A DNA stretch of 64,000 nucleotides from DASUFZ01 sp035541475 (GTDB taxonomy: Bacteria; Myxococcota_A; UBA9160; SMWR01), in NCBI GenBank assembly GCA_035541475.1, contig DATKND010000102.1, forward strand, positions 62,001-126,000. Reading direction: 5' to 3'. This document shows positions 8,731-17,981 of this stretch, piece after piece. The notes under the pieces were generated by a model. It was not told the DNA's origin. It saw only the letters and a program-made list of their open reading frames with translations, and made no database searches. Made by a program: the position numbers and the translations under genes. Within the stretch, counting starts at the first letter, position 1. Every line of letters begins with the position of its first letter.

Positions 8731-10086
8731 TCAAGAGCCCGTGTGCGCGAGCAGCAGGCTGGCGATCCCCAGGAACGAGAAGAACGAGAAGACGTCGGTG
8801 AAGGTCGTCACGATCACGCCGGCGCCGAGCGCCGGGTCCAGGTTCATCGCCTTCAGCACCAGCGGCACCGCCGCGCCGACGAGACCCGCGACCGCCATCG
8901 CGATCGCCATCGCCAGGAAGAGCGCGATGCCGATCAGCGGATCGCCGTGCCAGAGCCAGGCCAGCGCCGCGCTGGTCAGGCCCGTCAGGGCGCCGAGCGC
9001 GAGCCCCACCGCGAGCTCCTTGCCGGCCGCGCGCGCGCCGCTCGAGAACTCGATCTCGCCGAGCGCGATTCCGCGCGTGATCACCGTCAGCGCCTGGATG
9101 CCGCCGTTGCCGGCCATGCCCGCCACGACCGGCATGAAGACCGCGAGCGCGACGACGCGCGCGATGGTCGCCTCGAAGAGCCCGACCACCCACGCCGCCA
9201 GGAAGCATGTCGCGAGATTCACGAGCATCCAGGGCAGCCGCTTGCGAATCGCGATGCGGGGCGGCGAGAAGACGCGGTCCTCGTCCGAGAGGCCGGCGAG
9301 GTGATACATGTCCTGTGTCGCCTCCTCGGTGATCACGTCGATCACGTCGTCGACCGTGATCACGCCGAGCATGCGGCCGTCGACGTCGACCACGGGGATC
9401 GCGAGCAGGTCGTAGCGGCGCACGAGCGCGGCGACCTCCTCCTGATCCGCCTCGGCGCGCACCTGCACCGGGTCGCGGATCATCAGCTCCGAGACCGGTC
9501 GCAGCGGCGGCGCTGCCACCAGGCGGCGGATCGGGACGACGCCGCGCAGGCAACGCTCCGAGTCGACGACGTAGAGGTAGAGGATCGACGGCGCGCCTTC
9601 GCCGGCGGCGCGCAGCGCGTCGATCGCCTCCTGCGCGGTCATCTTCTCGTCGAGCGCGACGAAGTTCGTGGTCATCGCGCGGCCGGCGCTCGACTCCGGG
9701 TAGAGCTCCGCCTTCTGGAGCTCCTCGCGCCGGTAGGCCGGGAGACGGTTCAGCACCTCTTCGCGGCGCTCCTCCGGCAGCCAGCGCACCAGCTCGATCA
9801 GGTCGTCGATCTCGAGCCGCGCCAGCACGTCGGCCAGTCGCTGGTCCGCGACCGCGTCGAAGACGCGCGGCAGCAGCTCGGGCGGCAGCTCGCGCAGCAC
9901 CAGCGCCGCCCGGCGCTGCCGGATCAGCAGCTCGAGCACGCTGCGCATCTCCTCCTCGGTGAGGCCGGAGAGCAGCGGGGCGATGTCGGCGGGCGGCAGC
10001 TTCGCCAGCAGCCGCTCCGCGCGCGCGAGCACGCCGCTCGCCATCAGGCGGCGCAGGGTGCGGGCCGTGAAGTCGGGTGTCGCCAT
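8731..10086 (-). CDS. mgtE: magnesium transporter MgtE
   Basis: Mg2+ channel of the inner membrane, 451 residues, standard length. Order of parts: an N-terminal helical superhelix (residues 1-130, with repeats such as LPPADIAPLLSGL), two CBS domains (about 135-255, for example LLAIPVVDVDGRMLGVITVD), the plug helix, then five transmembrane helices (about 280-450). The pore-lining sequence FMPVVAGMAGNGGIQALTV and the ATTFTD-like segment VIVTTFTDVFSFF are the diagnostic Mg2+-selectivity regions. It is divergent from the mannosidase gene with only 42 bases between starts, so both promoters must overlap there. No M-box riboswitch can fit. Confidence 0.97.
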   Translation of the reverse strand: MATPDFTARTLRRLMASGVLARAERLLAKLPPADIAPLLSGLTEEEMRSVLELLIRQRRAALVLRELPPELLPRVFDAVADQRLADVLARLEIDDLIELVRWLPEERREEVLNRLPAYRREELQKAELYPESSAGRAMTTNFVALDEKMTAQEAIDALRAAGEGAPSILYLYVVDSERCLRGVVPIRRLVAAPPLRPVSELMIRDPVQVRAEADQEEVAALVRRYDLLAIPVVDVDGRMLGVITVDDVIDVITEEATQDMYHLAGLSDEDRVFSPPRIAIRKRLPWMLVNLATCFLAAWVVGLFEATIARVVALAVFMPVVAGMAGNGGIQALTVITRGIALGEIEFSSGARAAGKELAVGLALGALTGLTSAALAWLWHGDPLIGIALFLAMAIAMAVAGLVGAAVPLVLKAMNLDPALGAGVIVTTFTDVFSFFSFLGIASLLLAHTGS

Positions 10087-10128
10087 CGGCAGTCCTATCG
10101 CCCTCGCTTCGGTCTAGGATGAGGCGCG

Positions 10129-12960
10129 ATGTCGCGCTGGCAACTCGTGCTCGTACCGCACACGCACTGGGACCGCGAGTGGTATCGCTCGCACGAAGCG
10201 TTCCGCCATCGGCTGGTGCGGATGCTCGACGACCTGCTCGCGCTGCTCGAGCGCGATCCGGGGTTCTCGCACTTCATGCTCGACGGCCAGACGATCGCGG
10301 TAGACGACTACCTCGAGGTGCGTCCGGCGGCGCGAGCGCGCATCGAGGCGCTCGTGCGGGCGGGGCGCCTGCAGGTCGGGCCGTGGTTCGTGCTGCCGGA
10401 CGAGTGGCTCGTCTCGGGCGAGGCGCTGATCCGAAACCTCCGGCGCGGGCTCGCGGAGGCCGAGCGACTCGGCGGCGCGATGCCGGTCGGCTACGTGCCG
10501 GACCAGTTCGGGCATGTCGGTCAGCTCCCGCAGATCCTCGCCGGCTTCGGATTCACCTCCGCGGTGCTGTGGCGCGGCGTCGGCGCCGACATCGACCGCA
10601 CCTTGTTCGCGTGGGAGTCGCCGGACGGAACCCGCCTCGACACCGCGTGGTTGCTGCACGGATACGGCAACGGCATGCACTTGCCGCGGGCGCCCGAAGC
10701 GCTGGCGGCGCGCCTGAGGGGCGAGCTGCGCGCGCAGGCTCCGCGCAGCCCCGTCCGCGCGATCCTCGTGATGAACGGCAGCGATCACCTCGTGCCGCAG
10801 CCCGAGCTCGTCGTGTCGCTCGCCGACGCGCGCCCCCTGCTCGAGGACGCCAAGGTCGAGATCGGCACCCTGGCCGGATACCTCGAGCTCGCGCGCAAGG
10901 AGCTGTCGTCGAGCGGTGTCGCGCTGCCGGTCCACCGCGGGGAGCTGCGCTCGGGCCTGCGCGCGCCGATCCTCGCGGGCTGCGCGTCGATGCGGCTGCG
11001 ACAGAAGCGCGCCGACTTCCTGAACGACCGCTTGCTGACCCGCTATCTCGAGCCGCTCGCGGCATGGTGGGCGTCGCTCGGCGGCGATCCGGACCTCGAG
11101 TCGATCGACCTCGCCTGGCGCACCGCGCTCGAGAACCACCCGCATGATTCGATCTGTGGCTGCTCGATCGACGCGGTGCACGACGCGATGGAGACGCGCT
11201 TCTCGCGCGTCGCCGACTGGGCCGGCGCGCTGCTCGCGCGCGTGTGCGGCGCGCTCGCGCGCGAGATCGTGGCGCCGGCGGGAGCAGGCCATGCGGTCGC
11301 AGCCTGGAATCCGCACGCCGCGGGGGCGGCGGTCGCCGAGGGAGCGATCGAGCTTCCGCTCGATCTGCGCGAAGCGGGCGCAACGCTCGCGCTCGCGGCG
11401 CGCGGCGCGAACGGCGTCGACGCGCCGGCGCACGGCGTGGTCGACGCTCCGGCGCTGCTCTACGCGAGCTACGACCTGCCGGCGTCGGTGACGGCCGGTC
11501 TGCTGCGCGGATTCCCGCGCGAGTTCTTCGGCGATCCAGTCTGCGGGCTCACCTGCGCCGAGCGCGACGGGCGCGCCTGCGTCGACATCTGGCTCGGCGA
11601 CTCGCCGCCCGCGGAGTTCGATTTCGACGCGGCGCGCGAGGCCGCGCTCGCGTGGCTCGCGGCGCGCGGCGATGCGCCCGCGTCCTTCCGACCATGGCGC
11701 CTGCCTCGCATCCGAGTGCAGATCCCGGAGTCGTTCCCGGGAGCCGGCCTGCGCGCGTTGCGGCTCGTCCCGGCGAGCACCGGCGTGTCCGCGCCGTCGG
11801 CGCGCTCCGGATCGTCGGGCGCGGGCGCCTGGCTCGAGAACGAGACCTGGCGGATCGACGTCACGAGCGACGGGCGCGTCCGGCTCGCGCACCGCGCGAC
11901 GGGGCTCTCGGCCGACGATGCGCTGCGCGTCGTCAGCGAGGCCGACCGCGGCGATACCTACACCTTCGATCCGGCGCCGCAGGCCGAGCGCATCGAGCGC
12001 GCCGAGCAGGTCGCGATCTCGCTGGCGCCGCCTTCTGCCGCGTATGCCGGCATCCGGCTCGACGCGCGCTACCGCGTGCCGGCGTCGCTCGCGGAGGGGC
12101 GCCGCGCTCGCAGCGAGCGGCGCGTCGATCTGCCGGTCCGCATCGAGATCGGGCTCTTTGCGGGCATCGATCGCGTGGACCTGCGCGCCGAGGTCGACAA
12201 CACGGCGAGCGACCATCGGCTGCGACTGCACGTCCAGATGCCGTTCGACGCGTCGCGCTTCGCGGTCGAGTCGGCCTTCGAGCTCGCGACGCGCCCGATC
12301 GCTCCGGCGCCCGACGCCTTCGGCAGCGACCGTCCTTCCGAGTTTCCGGACGGCGCCACGCCGCAGCGTCGCTTCGCGCTGCTCGAGGCGGGCGACCTCG
12401 CCTGCGCGCTCGCCAACCGCGGCTCGAGCGAGGTGGAGGCGCTGCCGGAAGGGCAGGGCACCGCGCTGGCCGTGACGCTCGTGCGCGCCGTCGGCTGGCT
12501 CTCGCGCGACGACCTCGCACGCCGGCCGGTTCACGCCGGTCCGCCGCTCGCGACGCCGGGCGCGCAGTGTCCGGGTCGACACGTCGCGGAGCTCGCGCTC
12601 TTCGTCGGGCGCCGCGGCGATCCGGAGCTCTCCGCCTCCGCGCTGCGCTTCGCCGATCCGCCGCTGCTCTTCGCGGCCGGCGCGGCGAGCGGTCGACTGC
12701 GCGACGGCGCGCGACTGCTCGAATGCGACGACCCATCGCTCTGGCTCTGCGCGCTCGAGCCGCGCGAGGGCGGCGTCGCCTGGGTGCGCGTGCTCAACGC
12801 GTCGGACGCGCCTCGAAACGTGAAGCTCCGCTGGAACGGCGGAGGAGCGCTCGCGCCGATCGACCTGCGCGGGCGAGCCGACCCCGCGGCGGGTGCGAGC
12901 GGGGCGAGCCGGACGCTCGCGCTGCGGCCCTGGCAGATCGCGTCGCTGCGAGCCGGCTGA
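10129..12960 (+). CDS. glycoside hydrolase family 38 alpha-mannosidase
   Basis: Retaining zinc-dependent alpha-mannosidase, 943 residues. The zinc ligands are visible in HTHWDREW (about residues 11-18) and in ENHPHDSICGCS (about 335-346). The nucleophile aspartate is in YVPDQFGHVGQ (about residue 125). The remainder is the usual middle three-helix and C-terminal beta-sandwich domains. No signal peptide, so the enzyme is probably cytoplasmic, like MngB, and acts on imported or internally made mannosides. It stands alone: no mannoside transporter or kinase is adjacent. It could also be a 2-O-(6-phospho-mannosyl)-glycerate hydrolase, which belongs to the same family. Confidence 0.93.
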   Translation: MSRWQLVLVPHTHWDREWYRSHEAFRHRLVRMLDDLLALLERDPGFSHFMLDGQTIAVDDYLEVRPAARARIEALVRAGRLQVGPWFVLPDEWLVSGEALIRNLRRGLAEAERLGGAMPVGYVPDQFGHVGQLPQILAGFGFTSAVLWRGVGADIDRTLFAWESPDGTRLDTAWLLHGYGNGMHLPRAPEALAARLRGELRAQAPRSPVRAILVMNGSDHLVPQPELVVSLADARPLLEDAKVEIGTLAGYLELARKELSSSGVALPVHRGELRSGLRAPILAGCASMRLRQKRADFLNDRLLTRYLEPLAAWWASLGGDPDLESIDLAWRTALENHPHDSICGCSIDAVHDAMETRFSRVADWAGALLARVCGALAREIVAPAGAGHAVAAWNPHAAGAAVAEGAIELPLDLREAGATLALAARGANGVDAPAHGVVDAPALLYASYDLPASVTAGLLRGFPREFFGDPVCGLTCAERDGRACVDIWLGDSPPAEFDFDAAREAALAWLAARGDAPASFRPWRLPRIRVQIPESFPGAGLRALRLVPASTGVSAPSARSGSSGAGAWLENETWRIDVTSDGRVRLAHRATGLSADDALRVVSEADRGDTYTFDPAPQAERIERAEQVAISLAPPSAAYAGIRLDARYRVPASLAEGRRARSERRVDLPVRIEIGLFAGIDRVDLRAEVDNTASDHRLRLHVQMPFDASRFAVESAFELATRPIAPAPDAFGSDRPSEFPDGATPQRRFALLEAGDLACALANRGSSEVEALPEGQGTALAVTLVRAVGWLSRDDLARRPVHAGPPLATPGAQCPGRHVAELALFVGRRGDPELSASALRFADPPLLFAAGAASGRLRDGARLLECDDPSLWLCALEPREGGVAWVRVLNASDAPRNVKLRWNGGGALAPIDLRGRADPAAGASGASRTLALRPWQIASLRAG

Positions 12961-13052
12961 TCTCTTGCGTCTGCGCCGCGGGTAAAGACCGCCACACGCC
13001 GTCCCGATGAGAGTCGGTGCCGGGTGGACTTCCGACCGGTCGGGTGGGGACG

Positions 13053-14345
13053 GTGACGGAGCAGGGCCTTCGCTTCGCGAGAGCGGTCGTTTGTGCGGCA
13101 GTCGCGCTCGTCGCGGCATCCGGCGCGCGGGCGCAGTCGCCGCAGAGCCTCGGCATCCCCGGCGAGCTGTTCCTTCCGAGTCAGCGCGGGGTGCTCGAGG
13201 AAGACTGGGCGCGTCGGCTCGCGCGAGCGCTCGGTCTCGAGGAAGGCCTGCCCGCCGATGCGACGGCCGAAGACTTCTACAGCATTCTGTGTCCAGAGCA
13301 GGCGCTGCGCTCCCTCGGCGAAGAGAGTGGCGGCTCGCTGCGCGTCGCGCATCCGCTGGCGCCGGCTTCGTCCTCCGAGCCGGTGCGTGTGGTGCTCGAG
13401 GCGCCGACGACGGCACTCTACGTCATCCAGATCGAGGGCGTCGGGCTCCAGCGCTGGAGCGTCGACGGCCGCCTGATCGGCCATCTCGACGCGACACCGC
13501 TCGGAGTCGCACAGGCGCCGCGGCTCCTGCCGCTGCGCGCCGGCTCGCACGAATTCACCGGCATCCTCGGGCGCGGCGCGCGCGCCGAGCGGATCGAGCT
13601 CTCCGCGCACCGGCCGCTCTGCATCGCTCCGGCGGACGGCTGGCGCAGCGGGCGTCCGCTGCTGTACGGCGCGAAGGCGCGCACCCTGGTGCGCGCGCTC
13701 GGGCTCGAGCGCTTCCTCTCCGACGCCGGCACCGTGGTGGAGCTCGAGGGCGAGCGCTTCGACTCCGTCTCGCGCTGGGGCGCGCGCACCGACGAGGCGC
13801 ACGGCCCGAGCGCCGGTCGGGTCGAGTGGGCGCGGGCGGAGGGAAGCCCGGCCGAGTTCGCGTACCGCGTCAATCTGCCCGAGCCGGGACTCTTCTCGCT
13901 CGAGGCGCGCGTCTCCGGGGAGGGGCCGCAGCTCTGGTCGCTCGACGGACGGCTGCGCGCGCGCGTCGAGCTGCCGCCGGCGTGGCGTCGCCTCGGCTGG
14001 CAGCACGTGCTGACGATGCCGCTCCCGGCGGGCGAGCACGTGGTCCGCGCGCTGATTCCGTCGGGCGCCGCGATCGACCGCATCCGCGTGGTCGGGCGTC
14101 GCGACGACGATCCCGAATACGTCGAGGTGCTCGAGCAGATGGGCTTCCGCGAAGGCCACGTGCATGCAGCGGTGTCGTTAGGCGACGCCGACGCGACCTT
14201 GCGCGATCCGGCGTTCGTCGCGCTGGCAGCCGACTTCCTCCAGCGCGCTGCGGGCGGGGGAGAGGAGCCGCTGCCGGCGATCTCGCGCGCGTTCACCCCG
14301 CTCTATCGCCGCCCGGCCTCGCCTGTGCTGCCGGCGGAGCTGTGA
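13053..14345 (+). CDS. secreted protein of unknown function
   Basis: I do not recognise the family. From GTG 13053 it is 430 residues with a clear Sec signal peptide: short n-region with Arg, an Ala/Val core, and a cleavage zone GARAQ at about residues 25-29. The mature part is Gly/Leu/Arg-rich and looks like tandem beta-sandwich modules: repeated GLQRWSVDGRLIG and PQLWSLDGRLRAR phrases about 170 residues apart suggest an internal duplication. An alternative GTG at 13017 would add 12 residues; 13053 is preferred because GGTGGGGA sits at ribosome-binding distance and it gives a normal signal peptide. Its stop overlaps the ATG of the outer-membrane barrel gene (TGATG), so the two probably work together in the envelope. 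Confidence 0.78.
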   Translation: MTEQGLRFARAVVCAAVALVAASGARAQSPQSLGIPGELFLPSQRGVLEEDWARRLARALGLEEGLPADATAEDFYSILCPEQALRSLGEESGGSLRVAHPLAPASSSEPVRVVLEAPTTALYVIQIEGVGLQRWSVDGRLIGHLDATPLGVAQAPRLLPLRAGSHEFTGILGRGARAERIELSAHRPLCIAPADGWRSGRPLLYGAKARTLVRALGLERFLSDAGTVVELEGERFDSVSRWGARTDEAHGPSAGRVEWARAEGSPAEFAYRVNLPEPGLFSLEARVSGEGPQLWSLDGRLRARVELPPAWRRLGWQHVLTMPLPAGEHVVRALIPSGAAIDRIRVVGRRDDDPEYVEVLEQMGFREGHVHAAVSLGDADATLRDPAFVALAADFLQRAAGGGEEPLPAISRAFTPLYRRPASPVLPAEL

Positions 14346-15514
14346 TGCGACCCTCGCGGGCGCTGCTGCTCTTCGGCCTGGTCGCGGCTGCGGCGCGCGC
14401 GGACGAAGGCGCAGAGAACACCTTCACCTTTCGCCCGTCGCTCGAGGTGCGGTCTGCGCTGACCGACAACGCATTCCTCACGTCGAACCACGAGGATCGC
14501 GACCTCGGATTCTGGCTGGAGCCGCGTCTCGAGCTCGGCTATCGGATTCCCGCCGCGCAGATCGACGCCGATCTCGGCGCGCAGGTGCCGCGCTACCTCG
14601 ATCACGGCTCACTCAACGACACGTTCTGGAGGGCCCGCTTGCAAGGAGAGGCGGGGCTCTGGCCCGGATTCAGCGTGCGGCTCTCCGATGCCTATACGCC
14701 ACAGCCGATCGCGCTCGGCGCCCCCGACGACGCCACCCCGAACCTGGCGCAGACGAACCGAGCCGAGGGCGAGCTGCGCTACTGGCGCGAGTTCTCGAGC
14801 GCTCGCGAGCTGACCGTCGGAGTCGAGGGCGCGCGTTTCGACTCCGACAAGATCGACGCCTTCGTGCCGGGGTCCGGGGGCGGCGCGGTCTTCGATTCGA
14901 GCTTCCGACCGGACTACAGCGAGGCTGGCGGCTTCGCGGAGGTTCGCAATCCGCTCAACGAGGACCACGCGCTGCTGTTCCACGCAGGCACGCAGTACCG
15001 CAGCTACGACGCCCTCTCCCAAGGCGAGTATCTGAATGCGGAGGGCACGGTGGGTCTCGAGAGCCGCCTTCCGGGCGGTCTCCAGCTTGCGCTCGCGGGC
15101 GGCTTCGGCTGGCTCGATTCCCGCGAGGGCGGCGGCGAGCCGCTGGGACTCGGCCGCGCGACCCTCACCTGGCAGGCGACGAGCGACCTGCGCGTGCAGC
15201 TCGGGTTCCACCACCAGATCACGTCGGATCTCGCCGGCAACAACTTCGTCGACACGACCGGTCGCGTGACACTCGAGAAATATTTCGGCCTGAGCACCTC
15301 GGCAACGGTCACGGCGTTCCTGTCGAATCTCGACTCCCAGTCTTCCCATCCGAGCCAAGATCTGTTCGGCGGAGCCGAGCTGGTGCTGCGGCACCAGCTC
15401 TCGCGGAACTTCCAGGTCGCGCTCTCGTACCGCTATTGGGACAACGGCGGCAGCTTCGAAGCTGACAACTTCCGCCAGAATCAGGCGTCGCTCACGTTCT
15501 CTTATCGACAGTAG
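14345..15514 (+). CDS. outer-membrane beta-barrel protein
   Basis: 389 residues with a signal peptide (cleavage after AAARA, about residue 19). The rest alternates polar and hydrophobic residues in about a dozen strands, for example LEVRSALTDNAFL, GVEGARF and NFQVALSYRYWDNGG. It ends ASLTFSYRQ, close to the terminal aromatic BAM-recognition signal. The architecture resembles outer-membrane beta-barrel proteins found beside exopolysaccharide/PEP-CTERM loci, but that is inference; no exosortase gene is nearby. It is translationally coupled to the upstream secreted protein by a one-base overlap. A role in export or display of a surface polymer is possible, not shown. Confidence 0.8.
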   Translation: MRPSRALLLFGLVAAAARADEGAENTFTFRPSLEVRSALTDNAFLTSNHEDRDLGFWLEPRLELGYRIPAAQIDADLGAQVPRYLDHGSLNDTFWRARLQGEAGLWPGFSVRLSDAYTPQPIALGAPDDATPNLAQTNRAEGELRYWREFSSARELTVGVEGARFDSDKIDAFVPGSGGGAVFDSSFRPDYSEAGGFAEVRNPLNEDHALLFHAGTQYRSYDALSQGEYLNAEGTVGLESRLPGGLQLALAGGFGWLDSREGGGEPLGLGRATLTWQATSDLRVQLGFHHQITSDLAGNNFVDTTGRVTLEKYFGLSTSATVTAFLSNLDSQSSHPSQDLFGGAELVLRHQLSRNFQVALSYRYWDNGGSFEADNFRQNQASLTFSYRQ

Positions 15515-15746
15515 GCGAGCGCCCGGCTCGGGAGTGCTCCGACCTTCGGGCTGCTGTGGAATCACCCCGACTACTTTCCAGGGTCGATCGCGAGCGTTGC
15601 GAGGTCCGGGGGGTTGCCCTCTGCGCTATGGTGGCGGTGAAAATCGCCGTTCACCATGCGAAGCGCGCGCTTTTCAATCGTTTTGCCGAACCGAGGTGCG
15701 TACACTCCGCAATGACCGGAAGCCAGGACGCGCTGGGGAGGGGCCG

Positions 15747-15980
15747 ATGAAATCGCTGATCATGGCGATCGTGCAGGCTCTCGTGGACAAACCGGAGGAG
15801 GTCCAGATCAAGGAGGTGATCGGCGAGCATGCGCACGTGCTCGAACTGCGCGTCGCCAAGGAGGACCTCGGCAAGGTGATCGGCAAGGGCGGTGCGCACG
15901 CCTCGGCCATCCGGACCTTGATGGCCGCGGCCAGTGGCAAGGAGAAGAAGCGCTACATCCTCGAGATCATCGAGTACTAG
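15747..15980 (+). CDS. khpA: KH domain RNA-binding protein KhpA
   Basis: 77-residue single KH-domain protein. The GxxG loop is seen in GKVIGKGGAHASAIR, and ELRVAKEDLGKVIG is typical of KhpA/YlqC. The family binds RNA, often with KhpB/Jag, and influences division and ribosome-related transcripts. ATG 15747 is preceded by GGGGAGGGGCCG. It usually sits between rpsP and rimM; here neither is present, so it has moved away from that neighbourhood. The 230 bases upstream hold no gene; a TACACT hexamer at 15701 could be a -10 element but I see no convincing -35 partner. Confidence 0.9.
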   Translation: MKSLIMAIVQALVDKPEEVQIKEVIGEHAHVLELRVAKEDLGKVIGKGGAHASAIRTLMAAASGKEKKRYILEIIEY

Positions 15981-16036
15981 CGCGCCAGGTCGTCGAACGG
16001 GGCGCAGCCGAGGCGCCCCGACCAGGAGCCGCCCCC

Positions 16037-17776
16037 GTGCAGAACGCGGCGTTTCATCTCGGTGCACAGCTCGATGCGCGCGCCGCGCACCCGGAGATCG
16101 GCGACCGCATCGCCGTGCGCCTGGAGCTATCGGGAGTTCCGCGACGAGGCCGTGCGCGTCGCGCACTTCCCGCTTCGGCGTCTCGGCCGGAGCGACGATC
16201 GGCATCCGCCGCGCGTCGCGATGCTGCTCGAGAACCGGCCCGAGCTGCTCGCGCTCTACGCCGGCTGCGCGTATTCCGGCATGACGCTCTTCGGTGTGAA
16301 CACCGGCCTCCGGGGCGAGACGCTCCGCGGTGTGCTCGACCAATCGCGTGCGCGCGCAGCTCACGCACGTGCCTCCGGAGAACCTGCTCGTGCTTCGCAC
16401 CCGCGGCGCCGCGTGGCTCGGCGAGCAGGACTACCACGAATGCCTCGCGCGCGAGGTCGCGAAGGCGGGCACCTCGCTCGACACACCCGCCGTCGAAGTC
16501 CGCCCCGAGGACAACCTGATCGTGATCTACACCTCCGGCACGACCGGCCTGCCGAAGGGCATCAACAACTATCACCTGAAGGTGCTGCTGATCGGAAAGG
16601 TGGCGTCGCGTCACCTCCAACTCGGCGAGGACGCCGTCGGCTACGCCTGCATGCCGCTCTTCCACTCGAATTCGATGTTTCTCGGCTTCCACCCCGCGTT
16701 CGAGATGGGCGGGACTCTGGCGATGTGCGAGCGCTTCAGCGCGAAGAATTTCGTGCCGGACGTCTTCCGCTACGGCGTCACGTACTGGAATTACGTCGGC
16801 GAGCCGGTGCACTACATCCTCGACGCCATCGAGCGCCAGTACCGCGGCGACGAGGAGCGCATCCGCGCGGAGGTCACCGAGGATCCCCGCAACCGCCTGC
16901 GCTTCGCGCTCGGCAACGGCGCCTCGCCTCCGGACATCGATCGCTTCGTGCGCTGGCTCGGGCTCGAGGACATGTTCGAGCTCTACGGCTCGACCGAGGC
17001 GGCGATCAGCACCTTCCGCAAGCGCAGCGACCCACGCGGCTCGGTCGGCGAGATCACCGATCCCGCCGTGAAGATCCGCGACGAGCGCGGTCGCGAGTGC
17101 GAGGTCGCGAGTCGAGGCCGATGGCCGGCTGCTGAACTACGCCGAGGCGGTGGGCGAGATCTGCCGGGTAGCCCCCGACACGTCGCTCTTCCAGGGCTAC
17201 TTCGACAACCCCGACGCGAACTCGAAGAAGTACCGCGAGGGCGTCTACCACTCCGGCGACCTCGGGCACATCCTGATCCACGAGGGCCGTCGTATGCTGT
17301 TCTTCGACGGCCGCACCGACGACTGGATCCGCAAGGACGGCGAGAATTTCTCCGCGGCGCAAGTCGCGCGCCTGCTGCAGGAACACGAGGACGTGCGGCT
17401 CGCGGCCGCCTACGGCGTTCCGTGTCCGGTGTCGGACGAGTGGGTGATGGCGGCGCTGCTGCTGCGAGAGGGCGCGCGTTTCGATCCGGCGGCCTTCTAC
17501 GAGTTCTGCGAGAAGCTGGTGAAGCACGGCGGCATGGATCCGAAGTGGATCCCCGATTTCGTGCGAGTCGTCTCCGACTTCGAGTTCACGCAGACGCAGA
17601 AGATCCTGGTGCGGAGCCTGAAGCGCTCGCACTTCGACCGCCGACGGCTCCCGCAGGACGAGATCTTCTGGCGGCGTCGAGGCGACGATCGCTTCCACCC
17701 CTTCGCGCACTCGGACTACGTGGCGCTGCGCGAGGAGTTCGCGCGCAGCGAGCGGCTCGATCTCCTCGATCGCTGA
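16037..17776 (+). pseudogene. acyl-CoA ligase (FadD-like), three frame breaks
   Basis: ANL-superfamily AMP-forming ligase recognisable over its whole length but not as one frame. The N-terminal part starts at GTG 16037 after CAGGAG. Near 16121 an extra base is needed to continue into SYREFRDEAVRVAHF. Near 16350 the frame changes again, and about nine residues expected between LDQSR and RAQLTHVPPENLL are missing. The AMP-binding motif IYTSGTTGLPKG lies at about 16528-16563, and ELYGSTEAAIS at about 16980. Near 17110 a third shift leads into the C-terminal domain (GDLGHILIHEGRR, then DDWIRKDGENFSA). It may be a decayed gene or a stretch with sequence errors; each break involves one or two bases in GC-rich runs, plus one small deletion. 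A second, intact ligase lies at 32018-33727. Confidence 0.85.
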
Positions 17777-17812
17777 ACCGGAATCGGGTCGGGCGTGCGC
17801 GCAATTCGCGCA

Positions 17813-17839
17813 CCGAAGTGACGAAACCCGTCACTTCGG
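17813..17839. terminator. 11-bp perfect hairpin after the broken ligase
   Basis: CCGAAGTGACG (17813-17823) and CGTCACTTCGG (17829-17839) are perfectly complementary around the five-base loop AAACC. It lies 37 bases after the ligase stop and about 140 bases before the TPR gene. There is no T-run, so it may act as a Rho-assisted terminator or mRNA stabiliser; the dyad could equally be an operator. Confidence 0.45.
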
Positions 17840-17981
17840 GGTGTGTGCAGTCCATGCGCAATCCGCGCCGCGCGACGCGGCGGAGCGCCGGGTTGCGCGC
17901 GCGCCTGCCGGTGCCGCAGATCCGGCACGCGCCTTGCGAGGAGAGTGCTACGCGCCCGTCGCGCAAGCTTGCGGAGCCCCC

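Noticed and set aside
15630..15658. Imperfect hairpin ATGGTG...CACCAT upstream of khpA
   Set aside because: Needs an internal bulge, is far from both stop and start, and no T-run follows.
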